A DNA stretch of 21,469 bases from JAUWOY01 sp034431315 (GTDB taxonomy: Bacteria; Chloroflexota; Anaerolineae; VGOG01): NCBI GenBank assembly GCA_034431315.1, contig DAOUDK010000121.1, positions 1-21,469 of the forward strand. Reading direction: 5' to 3'. Below the pieces are notes generated by a model. The model did no database searches, had not been told where the DNA came from, and was given only the letters and a program-made list of their open reading frames with translations. Made by a program: the position numbers and the translations under genes. Every line of letters begins with the position of its first letter. Position 1 is the stretch's first letter. Positions 12,470 through 18,966 of the stretch are shown here, piece after piece.

Positions 12470-15007
12470 ATGAAAAGAAAACTGCGAGGCCTCAAGCGCC
12501 GAGCCATCCAACTGGATTTCGATCTCTATCGCGTTGATGTGCCGATTCGCGGCCTCTCTAACGTGGCGCTGAGCGTGGTTGATATCTGGCCGGAAGGGGC
12601 CGAAGAGACCATCGTGTTCGTGCATGGCTACGCTGGCTGTGTCGAGACGTGGGAGTATCAGATCAACCACTTTGCACGCCAGTATCGCGTGGTAGCGCCC
12701 GACCTGCGCGGCCACGGCCAAAGCGACGCGCCCTTTACCGAGTACACCATGCCCGAGCTGGTTGATGACATAAACACTATGGCGGAGAAGCTCGACCTGC
12801 CGGAGAGATTCATCCTGGTCGGCCATTCCTTCGGCGGCTCGATCTGCGTCGAATATGCCAACGCCTACCCGGAGCGATTGGAAAAGCTGATCCTGATCTC
12901 GACCGCTGGCGAGTATCCACTCCCCCGCGCGGCCTCCTGGCTCTCGCGCGTCCCGGCAGCGGCTTTCCGACCCTGGTGGAAATACCGTCCGCGCTGGAAC
13001 GCCGAGGTCCACGTCATGAAGCGGATGATGCTGAACAACATGCGCCAGTGGCAGGGCTGGCCGCTGCTGCGAAGTATCCGCACCCCCACGCTCGTCATTA
13101 CGGGCGAACGGGACAGGTACTTTCCGCGCCGGGTTTTTGAGGATGTGGCCAAAATGGTGCCGGCGGCAGAGGTCATTGACATTGGCGCGTCCAAGCACAA
13201 AGTCCAGCTTGAGCGCTACCAAGCGGTCAATCGCGCTATTGAGCGCTTTATCCACCCAGGGATAGAGGGACGACGTCTCTCCTGGCGCGAGCAAACCGCC
13301 GGCGCGAAACCGCCGGATAATCGCCCCTGGCTCAAGAGCTACGGCCAGCACACGCCCCACACCGTCCCGATTCCACGCCAGCCGCTACACAAATTCCTGG
13401 AAGCGGCGGCGGATAATGTGCCGAAACGGACAGCGACCGTATTCTATGGCTCCATGCTGACCTACCAGCAGCTCGAATGGCAAGCCAACCAATTCGCCCA
13501 CGCGCTGCATGGCCTGGGCGTTCGGCCAGGGGATCGCGTCATGGTGGTGCTGCCCAACATGCCGCAGATGATCATCGCCTACTACGCCACGCTCAAAATC
13601 GGCGGCGTGGTGGTGCTGCCCAATCCCGACGCCGACGGCCCGGCGATCATCGAGCAGATCAGGCGGACCGGCGCTCAAGTGTTGGTCACGCTGAGGGAGT
13701 TTGGCGGATTGGCGAGGGCTGTGCAAGCGCACGTCCCCCTCACCCTCATCTTCGCCGACGTCCGCGAAGTCGTCTCCGCTCACGTCTACAAGCAACTCCT
13801 GGCTCGCTGGAAGGCGGCGGGTCTTGGCGAGCAGGATAAGGCCGATGAAAGCTACGGGGGATACCTGATGAGGCGGCTGATGATGGACGCCGCCCGGGAG
13901 CCGCCCGAGGTGGAGGTCTCTAGCGAGCACCTGGCTGCCATTCTCTACACCAGCGGAACTACCGACGAACCCAAGGGGGTACGCCTGACCCATGCTAACC
14001 TGGTGGCCAACGCGCTTCAGACCCGCCACTGGATCCCCGACCTGCATTACGGCCGGGAAACCTTCCTCGCCGTCATCCCGCTGACCCACAGCTATGGCAT
14101 GACCAGTGCCATGAACATCCCCATCGCCATGGGAGCGACCATCGTGCTGCTGCCGGTCTTCGAGCTGAAGCAGGTGCTCCAGCATATCAAGCAGTACAAA
14201 CCGACCATCTTTCCCGGCGTCCCTTCGATCTACATGGCCATCAATCAAGCGCCCAACGTGCGGTCATTTGGGCTGTCGTCCATCAAGGCCTGCATCAGCG
14301 GCGCGGCTCCTCTCCCCGTCGAGGTGCAAGAGGCGTTTGAGAAACTCACGCGAGGCTGCCTGGTCGAAGGCTATGGGTTGACAGAAGCTTCGCCGGTGAC
14401 CCACGCCAATCCCCTGGAAGGCCTGCGCAAAGTCGGCTCGATTGGTATTCCCATTCCCAACACAGATGCCAAGATCGTAGACCTGGCGACCGACCAAGAT
14501 CTGCCCGTTGGGCAAGTCGGTGAACTGGTGGTCAAAGGGCCCCAGGTCATGCAGGGTTACTGGGCTCCCCCCGTTCCCCCCAACTTTGGGGGGCTAGGGG
14601 GGAAAGCAGACTCCGAGCCTGTGCTGGAAGATGGCTGGCTCCATACAGGTGACGTGGCCGTGATGGACGCTGACGGTTATTTCCAAATCATCGGCCGCAA
14701 GCGGGACACGATCATGGCCGGCAAGTACAGCGTGTATCCACGGGATGTGGAAGAGGTGCTCTATGAGAATAGCAAAGTCATGGAAGTCGCCGTCGTAGGA
14801 GTTGAGAGTGGGGAAAGCGGGCGAAATGTCAAGGCCTTCGTGGTGCCTCGCCCCGGCACAGATCTCTCCAAAGAAGAGCTGCTGGAACTTTGCCGCCAGC
14901 GCCTGGAAGAATACGCCGTGCCGTGGGACATCGAGTTCCGCCAGGAGCTACCCAAGTCGTTTGTAGGCAAAGTACTGCGTCGTTTGCTGGTTGAGGAGCA
15001 AGGATGA
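12470..15007 (+). CDS. Alpha/beta hydrolase-acyl-CoA synthetase (ANL) fusion
   Basis: An 845-aa protein. The N-terminal part is an alpha/beta hydrolase: HGYAG oxyanion strand, GHSFGG elbow with Ser120, Asp215 in GERDRYFP and His243 in ASKHKVQ. From about residue 310 a full ANL adenylate-forming enzyme follows, with YTSGTTDEPKGV (P-loop, about residue 494), GYGLTEASPV, GWLHTGD, the hinge GRKRDTIMAGKYSVYPRDVEE and the catalytic Lys834 in PKSFVGKVLRR. One chain could release a fatty acid from an ester and activate it as acyl-CoA or acyl-adenylate. An odd in-frame palindrome encodes about residues 700-712. I prefer ATG 12470. An upstream in-frame ATG at 12413 has no ribosome site and starts 6 bp after the TIR gene, and the site for 12470 (AAAGGA) is also distant, so the start is uncertain. 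It overlaps the patatin gene by ATGA. Confidence 0.9.
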   Translation: MKRKLRGLKRRAIQLDFDLYRVDVPIRGLSNVALSVVDIWPEGAEETIVFVHGYAGCVETWEYQINHFARQYRVVAPDLRGHGQSDAPFTEYTMPELVDDINTMAEKLDLPERFILVGHSFGGSICVEYANAYPERLEKLILISTAGEYPLPRAASWLSRVPAAAFRPWWKYRPRWNAEVHVMKRMMLNNMRQWQGWPLLRSIRTPTLVITGERDRYFPRRVFEDVAKMVPAAEVIDIGASKHKVQLERYQAVNRAIERFIHPGIEGRRLSWREQTAGAKPPDNRPWLKSYGQHTPHTVPIPRQPLHKFLEAAADNVPKRTATVFYGSMLTYQQLEWQANQFAHALHGLGVRPGDRVMVVLPNMPQMIIAYYATLKIGGVVVLPNPDADGPAIIEQIRRTGAQVLVTLREFGGLARAVQAHVPLTLIFADVREVVSAHVYKQLLARWKAAGLGEQDKADESYGGYLMRRLMMDAAREPPEVEVSSEHLAAILYTSGTTDEPKGVRLTHANLVANALQTRHWIPDLHYGRETFLAVIPLTHSYGMTSAMNIPIAMGATIVLLPVFELKQVLQHIKQYKPTIFPGVPSIYMAINQAPNVRSFGLSSIKACISGAAPLPVEVQEAFEKLTRGCLVEGYGLTEASPVTHANPLEGLRKVGSIGIPIPNTDAKIVDLATDQDLPVGQVGELVVKGPQVMQGYWAPPVPPNFGGLGGKADSEPVLEDGWLHTGDVAVMDADGYFQIIGRKRDTIMAGKYSVYPRDVEEVLYENSKVMEVAVVGVESGESGRNVKAFVVPRPGTDLSKEELLELCRQRLEEYAVPWDIEFRQELPKSFVGKVLRRLLVEEQG
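14567..14602. repeat. In-frame G/C-run palindrome within the acyl-CoA synthetase (copy B)
   Basis: Six C, GTT, six C (14576-14581), AACTTT, six G (14588-14593), CTA, six G (14597-14602): a symmetric double hairpin. It is translated as PPVPPNFGGLGG between GYWA and the conserved GWLHTGD. About 23 residues separate GYW from GWLHTGD here, against about 12 in typical ANL enzymes as I know them. The element is related to the one at 5751-5786. Confidence 0.85.
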
Positions 15008-15843
15008 AAATCGGTCTGGTACTAGGTGGCGGGGGCAGTCGCGGCCTCGCCCACATCGGCGTTTTGCAAGTCCTGGTTCGCGAGAGGATTCCCATTGATC
15101 TCATCGTGGGGACGAGCATGGGTGGTATCATGGGTGTGCTATTTGCTCTGGGTTTCTCGCCAGATCAATTGGCCAACCAAATGACAGCCCTGCAGCGCAA
15201 ATCACCGATCAATCTGAAACGGTTGGGGGCGCGCTCTCGCCAGCGTATGCTCCGCAGCCTGCTGTCTGAAGCCTTGGATGGTAAAACTTTTGCCGACCTG
15301 GAAATTCCTACTACCTTGATGGCCGTGGACATGGTCCAGGGCACAGAAGTTGCCCTGACTGAAGGCCCGCTTATGCCCGCTGTGCTGGCGACCAGTGCGG
15401 TGCCAGTCATCTTTCCGCCCGTCGAACTAAACGGGATGCAACTGGCTGACGGTGGCGTGATTGACAGTCTGGCCACCCACGCTGCCTTTGAGCAAGGGGC
15501 GACCGAGGTGATCGCAGTGGATATCGAGCCGCCCTTGGGAAAGGACAACCCGTGGGTGGATCCGATAAGCGCGATTACAGGGATTCAGTTACCCTTTCTT
15601 TTTAGATCGAATGAGTCGTCCCCGACGCCAAATCTGCTTACCTCCATGTGGCGCGCAACACGGGTTATGGCCTGGCACATTCACAAGGAGCGCTTGTCGG
15701 CTCATCCTCCCAATGTTCTGCTCCGACCCAAGGTTGAGCAGTACGGGTCGTTGGACTTCAAGGAGTTGAGGGGTCCCCTGCTGGCAGGCGTAGCCGAGGC
15801 AGAGCGTCATTTGGTAGAGCTCAAAGCCCTGGTGGGTAGGTGA
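15004..15843 (+). CDS. Patatin-like phospholipase
   Basis: A 279-aa serine lipase of the RssA/patatin type. The oxyanion loop GGGGSRGLAH starts at residue 8, the nucleophile Ser38 is in GTSMGG, and the catalytic Asp149 is in LADGGVIDSL. There is no signal peptide, so it is probably cytosolic or peripheral. It overlaps the acyl-CoA synthetase fusion by ATGA. The pair would release fatty acids from phospholipids or storage lipids and reactivate them. This pathway is inferred from gene coupling. Confidence 0.95.
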   Translation: MKIGLVLGGGGSRGLAHIGVLQVLVRERIPIDLIVGTSMGGIMGVLFALGFSPDQLANQMTALQRKSPINLKRLGARSRQRMLRSLLSEALDGKTFADLEIPTTLMAVDMVQGTEVALTEGPLMPAVLATSAVPVIFPPVELNGMQLADGGVIDSLATHAAFEQGATEVIAVDIEPPLGKDNPWVDPISAITGIQLPFLFRSNESSPTPNLLTSMWRATRVMAWHIHKERLSAHPPNVLLRPKVEQYGSLDFKELRGPLLAGVAEAERHLVELKALVGR

Positions 15844-15871
15844 GCCACAATCTGTCAATGCGCCAGGTAAG

Positions 15872-16014
15872 CGTTCAGGTGTCATTGCGAGGCACGGTTT
15901 TTTGTGCCGAAGCAATCCCCAATCGCCGATTCGGAGATCGCTTCGCAACGATTGCTCCCAGCGACGATGGGGATTGCTTCGCAAAAACCGCTCGCAATGA
16001 CACTGGGCTGAACG
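15872..16014. repeat. 143-bp MITE-like inverted repeat
   Basis: The ends CGTTCAG (15872-15878) and CTGAACG (16008-16014) enclose GTGTCATTGCGAG (15879-15891) and CTCGCAATGACAC (15991-16003). Inward pairing continues imperfectly through GGTTTTTTG...CGAAGCAATCCCC and its complement GGGGATTGCTTCG-CAAAAACCG. The centre is about 40 bp of unpaired sequence. The GTCATTGCGAG...GAAGCAATCCCC theme is a common dispersed palindrome in environmental bacterial genomes. No transposase is encoded and no target duplication is clear. It sits in the gap between the patatin and ureohydrolase genes. Confidence 0.85.
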
Positions 16015-16104
16015 GTTACACTTGGAGAAACGCCGCCCACGATTTACCGGGGAGTGAAGTGGCGGTTCGGCTTGATGTTGATACAAAAATGAGGGGAGGC
16101 TGAG

Positions 16105-17067
16105 ATGCTCAATCAGACACCGACCAACCCAGATCCCTACCGGGCTATGACTGCGCCCCGCTACATGGAGATTCCAACCTTCATGCGGGCGCCGCTCATC
16201 TCCGATCCAGCCGCGCTTGACATTGCGATGATCGGGGTTCCCTACGACGGGGCGGTCACCAACCGGCCGGGCGCGCGGCACGGTCCGCGCGAAATCCGCA
16301 ACTCGTCCAGCATGATGCGGGCGATTCACCACGTGACCCGCGTCAACCCCTATGAGCTCTGCCGGATTGGCGATGCGGGCGATGTGCCCTTCACCAGGGT
16401 TTATGAGGTGGAAGCAGCTCATCGTGACATAACTCGCTTTTTGGCGCGATTTCATCAGGCCGGCGTCGTACCGCTGGCGGCAGGGGGTGATCATTCAATC
16501 ACCCTGCCGATCTTCCGCGCGCTGGCCGCGGATGGTCCGGTCGGCATGATCCACGTTGATGCGCACACCGACACCTGGGATGAGTTCATGGGCTGTAAAG
16601 TCAGCCACGGTGCGCCGTTCCGCCGGGCGGTGGAGGAGAATCTGCTGGACCCAAAGCGCACGGTGCAAATCGGCATTCGCGGCGCCCAGAATACGAGCGG
16701 GGGCTGGGATTACTCCCTCGACAGCGGCATGCGTGTCATCTTCATGGAGGAATTCACCAGGCTGGGCGTGGAGGCGGTGATCGCCGAAGCGCGCCGGATC
16801 GTGGGTGATGGGCCGACCTATATTTCCTTCGACATTGACAGTTTGGACCCGGCTTATGCCCCCGGCACTGGAACCCCGGAGGTCGGTGGCCTCACCACGA
16901 TCGAGGCCCAGGCCCTGCTGCGGGGCCTTCGCGGCCTGAACCTGATCGGGGCCGACGTGGTGGAAGTTGCTCCCCCGTACGATCCAAGCGGTAACACCGC
17001 GCTGGTTGGGGCCACGATCATGTATGAGCTTCTGTGCCTGCTGGCCGAAGCTGTTGCAGGAGGATAA
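16105..17067 (+). CDS. Ureohydrolase (agmatinase/guanidinobutyrase family)
   Basis: A 320-aa binuclear metal enzyme that hydrolyses a guanidino group to urea. Metal ligands are visible in AAGGDHSIT (Asp129-His130 region), HVDAHTDT (Asp152, His154, Asp156) and FDIDSLDPAYAPGTGTPEVG (Asp243, Asp245). The pattern IGVPYDGAVTNRPGARHGPR, the SHGAPFRRAVEE segment and the end GADVVEVAPPYDPSGNTALV are closer to guanidinobutyrase and guanidinopropionase-type enzymes than to classic SpeB agmatinase as I recall them. A guanidine hydrolase is also possible. GGGGAGG lies before ATG 16105. No guanidine riboswitch could be recognised upstream. A small membrane protein follows after three bases. Confidence 0.9.
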   Translation: MLNQTPTNPDPYRAMTAPRYMEIPTFMRAPLISDPAALDIAMIGVPYDGAVTNRPGARHGPREIRNSSSMMRAIHHVTRVNPYELCRIGDAGDVPFTRVYEVEAAHRDITRFLARFHQAGVVPLAAGGDHSITLPIFRALAADGPVGMIHVDAHTDTWDEFMGCKVSHGAPFRRAVEENLLDPKRTVQIGIRGAQNTSGGWDYSLDSGMRVIFMEEFTRLGVEAVIAEARRIVGDGPTYISFDIDSLDPAYAPGTGTPEVGGLTTIEAQALLRGLRGLNLIGADVVEVAPPYDPSGNTALVGATIMYELLCLLAEAVAGG

Positions 17068-17069
17068 TC

Positions 17070-17444
17070 ATGGCAAACACGAAATACACGGGCGACCGAG
17101 CAGCGAAGTGGGTGCGCTGGATTGCCCGCGGGATAGGCTCGCTCCTAGTGGGACTGTTCCTGCTCATCGGCATCGCCTCGGCGATCTTCGATCCTACTCC
17201 GTGGTCGCTGGAGGGGGCGATGCTGGCCGGGCTGGTCATCTTTGCGGTGCTGGGCATTCTCATCGCCTGGTGGCGGGAAGGGATCGGCGGGACGGTAGTG
17301 CTAATCGGCGCCATCGCCCTGGGCACGTTTGCGTACGTTACCGCTGGGCACAACAAGGTCTGGGCTATGCTGATCACGGGCGGGCCCCTCTTGGTGACTG
17401 GCATCTTGTTCCTCACGAGCTGGTGGAAATCAAGAAGCAGGTAG
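17070..17444 (+). CDS. Small four-helix membrane protein
   Basis: A 124-aa protein with a charged N-terminus (NTKYTGDRAAKWVRWIARG) and four hydrophobic segments. The last ends in FLTSWWKSRSR, so both termini probably face the cytoplasm. ATG 17070 has GGAGG eight bases upstream and starts three bases after the ureohydrolase stop, so the genes are cotranscribed. I recognise it only as a DUF-type integral membrane protein. A link to substrate uptake is not supported by its size or sequence. Confidence 0.8.
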   Translation: MANTKYTGDRAAKWVRWIARGIGSLLVGLFLLIGIASAIFDPTPWSLEGAMLAGLVIFAVLGILIAWWREGIGGTVVLIGAIALGTFAYVTAGHNKVWAMLITGGPLLVTGILFLTSWWKSRSR

Positions 17445-17478
17445 AGTATAGCGAAGCTCAGGACGCTGGGTTGTGCAT

Positions 17479-17507
17479 TTGTGCAAACGCCGCTGTTGGG
17501 GTATAAT
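17479..17507 (+). promoter_or_regulatory. TTGTGC/TATAAT promoter before the PIN toxin gene
   Basis: TTGTGC (17479-17484), 17 bp, TATAAT (17502-17507). The surrounding bases (GTGCAAACGCCGCTGTTGGGG) closely match the copies at 18561 and 20185. The PIN ATG follows 66 bp later. Confidence 0.8.
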
Positions 17508-17573
17508 CAGGGCGAACCACTGTCCGCGGCAGCTCCGATGAAGAGCCCAGAGTGAGAAAACCATAATAGTACT

Positions 17574-17999
17574 ATGGATGCTGTTTCCCTGTCTCGTGTT
17601 GTTATTGATACCAACGTCGTCTTTGAAGGCCTGACCAAACGCGGCGGTGCTGCCGGGTTGATTATTGACGCCTGGCTTGCTGGCTTGTTGCAGGTCTGTG
17701 TCTGCGATGCCCTCGCTTACGAGTATGCGGACGTTTTGTCCCGTAAGTTATCTGAAGCGCGTTGGCAGCGCCTCAAACCTGTTTTGGGAACCTTGTTGTC
17801 TAAAGCGCAGTTCGTGGTCGTTCACTACTCGTGGCGACCGATTTCACCCGATCCAGGGGATGAACACGTCATTGATTGCGCGATGAATGCCGGAGCTACG
17901 GTCATTACCTGGAATGTGCGAGACTTTCGAACTGCCAGGGAAACGTTGGGATTACGAGTCATCACGCCCGTAGAGGCTGTCATCCAGCTAGCGGGTTAG
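17574..17999 (+). CDS. PIN-domain toxin (COG1569-like)
   Basis: A 141-aa putative RNase of the PIN family. Asp12 in VVIDTNVVFEGL, Glu50 in ALAYEYADVL, Asp96/Asp101 in DEHVIDCAMNAGA and Asp117 in TWNVRDF form the acidic metal site. The pattern fits chromosomal toxin-antitoxin PIN proteins. ATG 17574 has no strong ribosome binding site. It is followed 32 bp later by a ribbon-helix-helix gene, so toxin precedes antitoxin, the reverse of the usual vapBC order. The antitoxin would presumably repress the promoter at 17479. Confidence 0.88.
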   Translation: MDAVSLSRVVIDTNVVFEGLTKRGGAAGLIIDAWLAGLLQVCVCDALAYEYADVLSRKLSEARWQRLKPVLGTLLSKAQFVVVHYSWRPISPDPGDEHVIDCAMNAGATVITWNVRDFRTARETLGLRVITPVEAVIQLAG

Positions 18000-18031
18000 A
18001 CGTGGTATCGAGTTTATTTGGGGAGGGGAAA

Positions 18032-18364
18032 ATGAGTCGGTTAACGGTCCGTTTGCCAGGAACGCTTCACAATCAGTTGACAGTCCTAGCCGAGCGTGAA
18101 GGGACCTCGTTGAATCAATACATTGTGTACGCCCTCACGCGCCAGGTGACATTGGCTTACACTGTCCAGGCTGTGCCTGAACAAGCAGTGGTTCAACAAC
18201 GGGCATCGTTTACGGCTTTGCTGCAGAGTCTGGGGCAGGCTTCGTTTGATGAAATCGGGGCGGTGATGGCTGAACGAGAGGTAGTTGAACCCGATCCAGG
18301 GCTGAATCCTGAGGTCATCATGCGTTTGCGGGAGCGCCTTGCGAACAAACAACAGCCGGCATAG
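18032..18364 (+). CDS. Ribbon-helix-helix (HicB/Arc-type) antitoxin
   Basis: A 110-aa protein. Residues 1-45 (SRLTVRLPGTLHNQLTVLAE, then GTSLNQYIVYAL) are a ribbon-helix-helix DNA-binding domain like the C-terminal domain of HicB or Arc repressors. The remaining 65 residues are charged and probably wrap the PIN toxin. ATG 18032 has GGGAGGGG a few bases upstream. It pairs with the PIN gene at 17574. Confidence 0.8.
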   Translation: MSRLTVRLPGTLHNQLTVLAEREGTSLNQYIVYALTRQVTLAYTVQAVPEQAVVQQRASFTALLQSLGQASFDEIGAVMAEREVVEPDPGLNPEVIMRLRERLANKQQPA

Positions 18365-18417
18365 GTGGGAAATAGGTCAGTATGAAACAGGGATAGCGCC
18401 GCCTATCCCCCGCCGAT

Positions 18418-18589
18418 GTGCCCTGAAGCTATCGTTGCTTGCCGGTGAAAGCCCGACCAGGCAAGGCCCAAGACACCGCCCCGCATTTTTCGCCTACCGA
18501 CACCGGTCGAGGTGAAGAAAGCGGGGCGCCTTGCCGTGAGTTTGCCGAAGGGTTGTGTATTTGTGCAAACGACGCCTTTGTAGTACAAT
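18418..18589 (+). repeat. Composite promoter-bearing repeat, copy 1
   Basis: It begins GTGCCCTGAAGCT, then TCGTTGCTTG...GACCAGGCAAGGCCCA. A hairpin follows, GCCCCGC (18478-18484) pairing with GCGGGGC (18521-18527), around ACCGACACCGGTCGAGGTGAA. The copy ends in the TTGTGC/TACAAT promoter. Copy 2 at 20069-20213 has the same parts in the same order, and a partial copy is at 21292-21354. No gene is present in this stretch. Confidence 0.85.
18561..18589 (+). promoter_or_regulatory. TTGTGC/TACAAT promoter before the DinJ-like gene
   Basis: TTGTGC (18561-18566), 17 bp, TACAAT (18584-18589), 36 bp before ATG 18626. It has the same spacing and the same AAACG start of the spacer as the copies at 17479 and 20185. 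Confidence 0.8.
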
Positions 18590-18625
18590 GTACGCGCGTT
18601 GGCAATACAAAGAGAGGAGATGGTT

Positions 18626-18886
18626 ATGGCTAAGACCGCAGTTATTTCGGCAAGAATTGACCCCGCACTCAAACGCAATGCAGAGCAGATATTTGGAGAG
18701 CTTGGGCTGACTACCTCGCAAGCCATCACGTTGTTCTATAAGCAGGTTGATCTTCAGCGCGGGTTGCCCTTTAGCGTCAAGATTCCAAATGAACTGACAA
18801 AGAAAGCGTTGGAGGATGCTAAGGCACGGCGCAATCTCGAGAGCTTTGACAGCATAGACGACCCCTTTGAAGACTTGGAGATCTGA
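18626..18886 (+). CDS. RelB/DinJ-family antitoxin
   Basis: An 86-aa protein starting AKTAVISARIDPALKRNAEQ, with GLTTSQAITLFYKQV and GLPFSVKIPN, the classic DinJ/RelB ribbon-helix-helix antitoxin pattern. GAGAGGAG precedes ATG 18626 by seven bases. An ATG six bases earlier would overlap that site. Its stop overlaps the start of a frame (TGATG) that opens like a YafQ toxin but is cut short, so the antitoxin now appears orphaned. Confidence 0.93.
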   Translation: MAKTAVISARIDPALKRNAEQIFGELGLTTSQAITLFYKQVDLQRGLPFSVKIPNELTKKALEDAKARRNLESFDSIDDPFEDLEI

Positions 18887-18966
18887 TGAGAACCATCAGA
18901 CGCACCTCGTCCGGCATATCATCAACAATAAAGGAGGACCGCAGAAATGACAAGCAGAGAGGTTAA
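18886..18966 (+). pseudogene. Vestige of a YafQ/RelE toxin start
   Basis: The ATG overlaps the dinJ-like stop as in dinJ-yafQ operons, and the first residues are MRTIRRTS, typical of the first strand of YafQ/RelE toxins. The remainder (SGISSTIKEDRRNDKQRG, then stop at 18964-18966) does not resemble the toxin and runs into the next gene. I read it as a deletion scar that left about eight codons. If translated it would be a 26-aa peptide. Confidence 0.6.

Noticed and set aside
12422..14248. Two long minus-strand open frames opposite the hydrolase-ligase fusion
   Set aside because: The fused enzyme has all catalytic motifs in frame on the plus strand. The opposing frames match nothing.
16015..16104. 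Guanidine riboswitch before the ureohydrolase
   Set aside because: Only a bulged CCGCC/GGCGG hairpin is visible. I could not find the paired ACGR-loop hairpins of the mini-ykkC type or a ykkC core.
17445..18420. PIN/antitoxin pair as a further integron cassette
   Set aside because: No GTTRRRY junction or attC-like fold was found at either side, so it is treated as an ordinary chromosomal module.
18403..18729. Minus-strand 108-codon frame over the DinJ gene and repeat
   Set aside because: It translates composite repeat copy 1 and the antisense of a clear antitoxin gene. The peptide shared with the 20-kb region reflects the DNA repeat.
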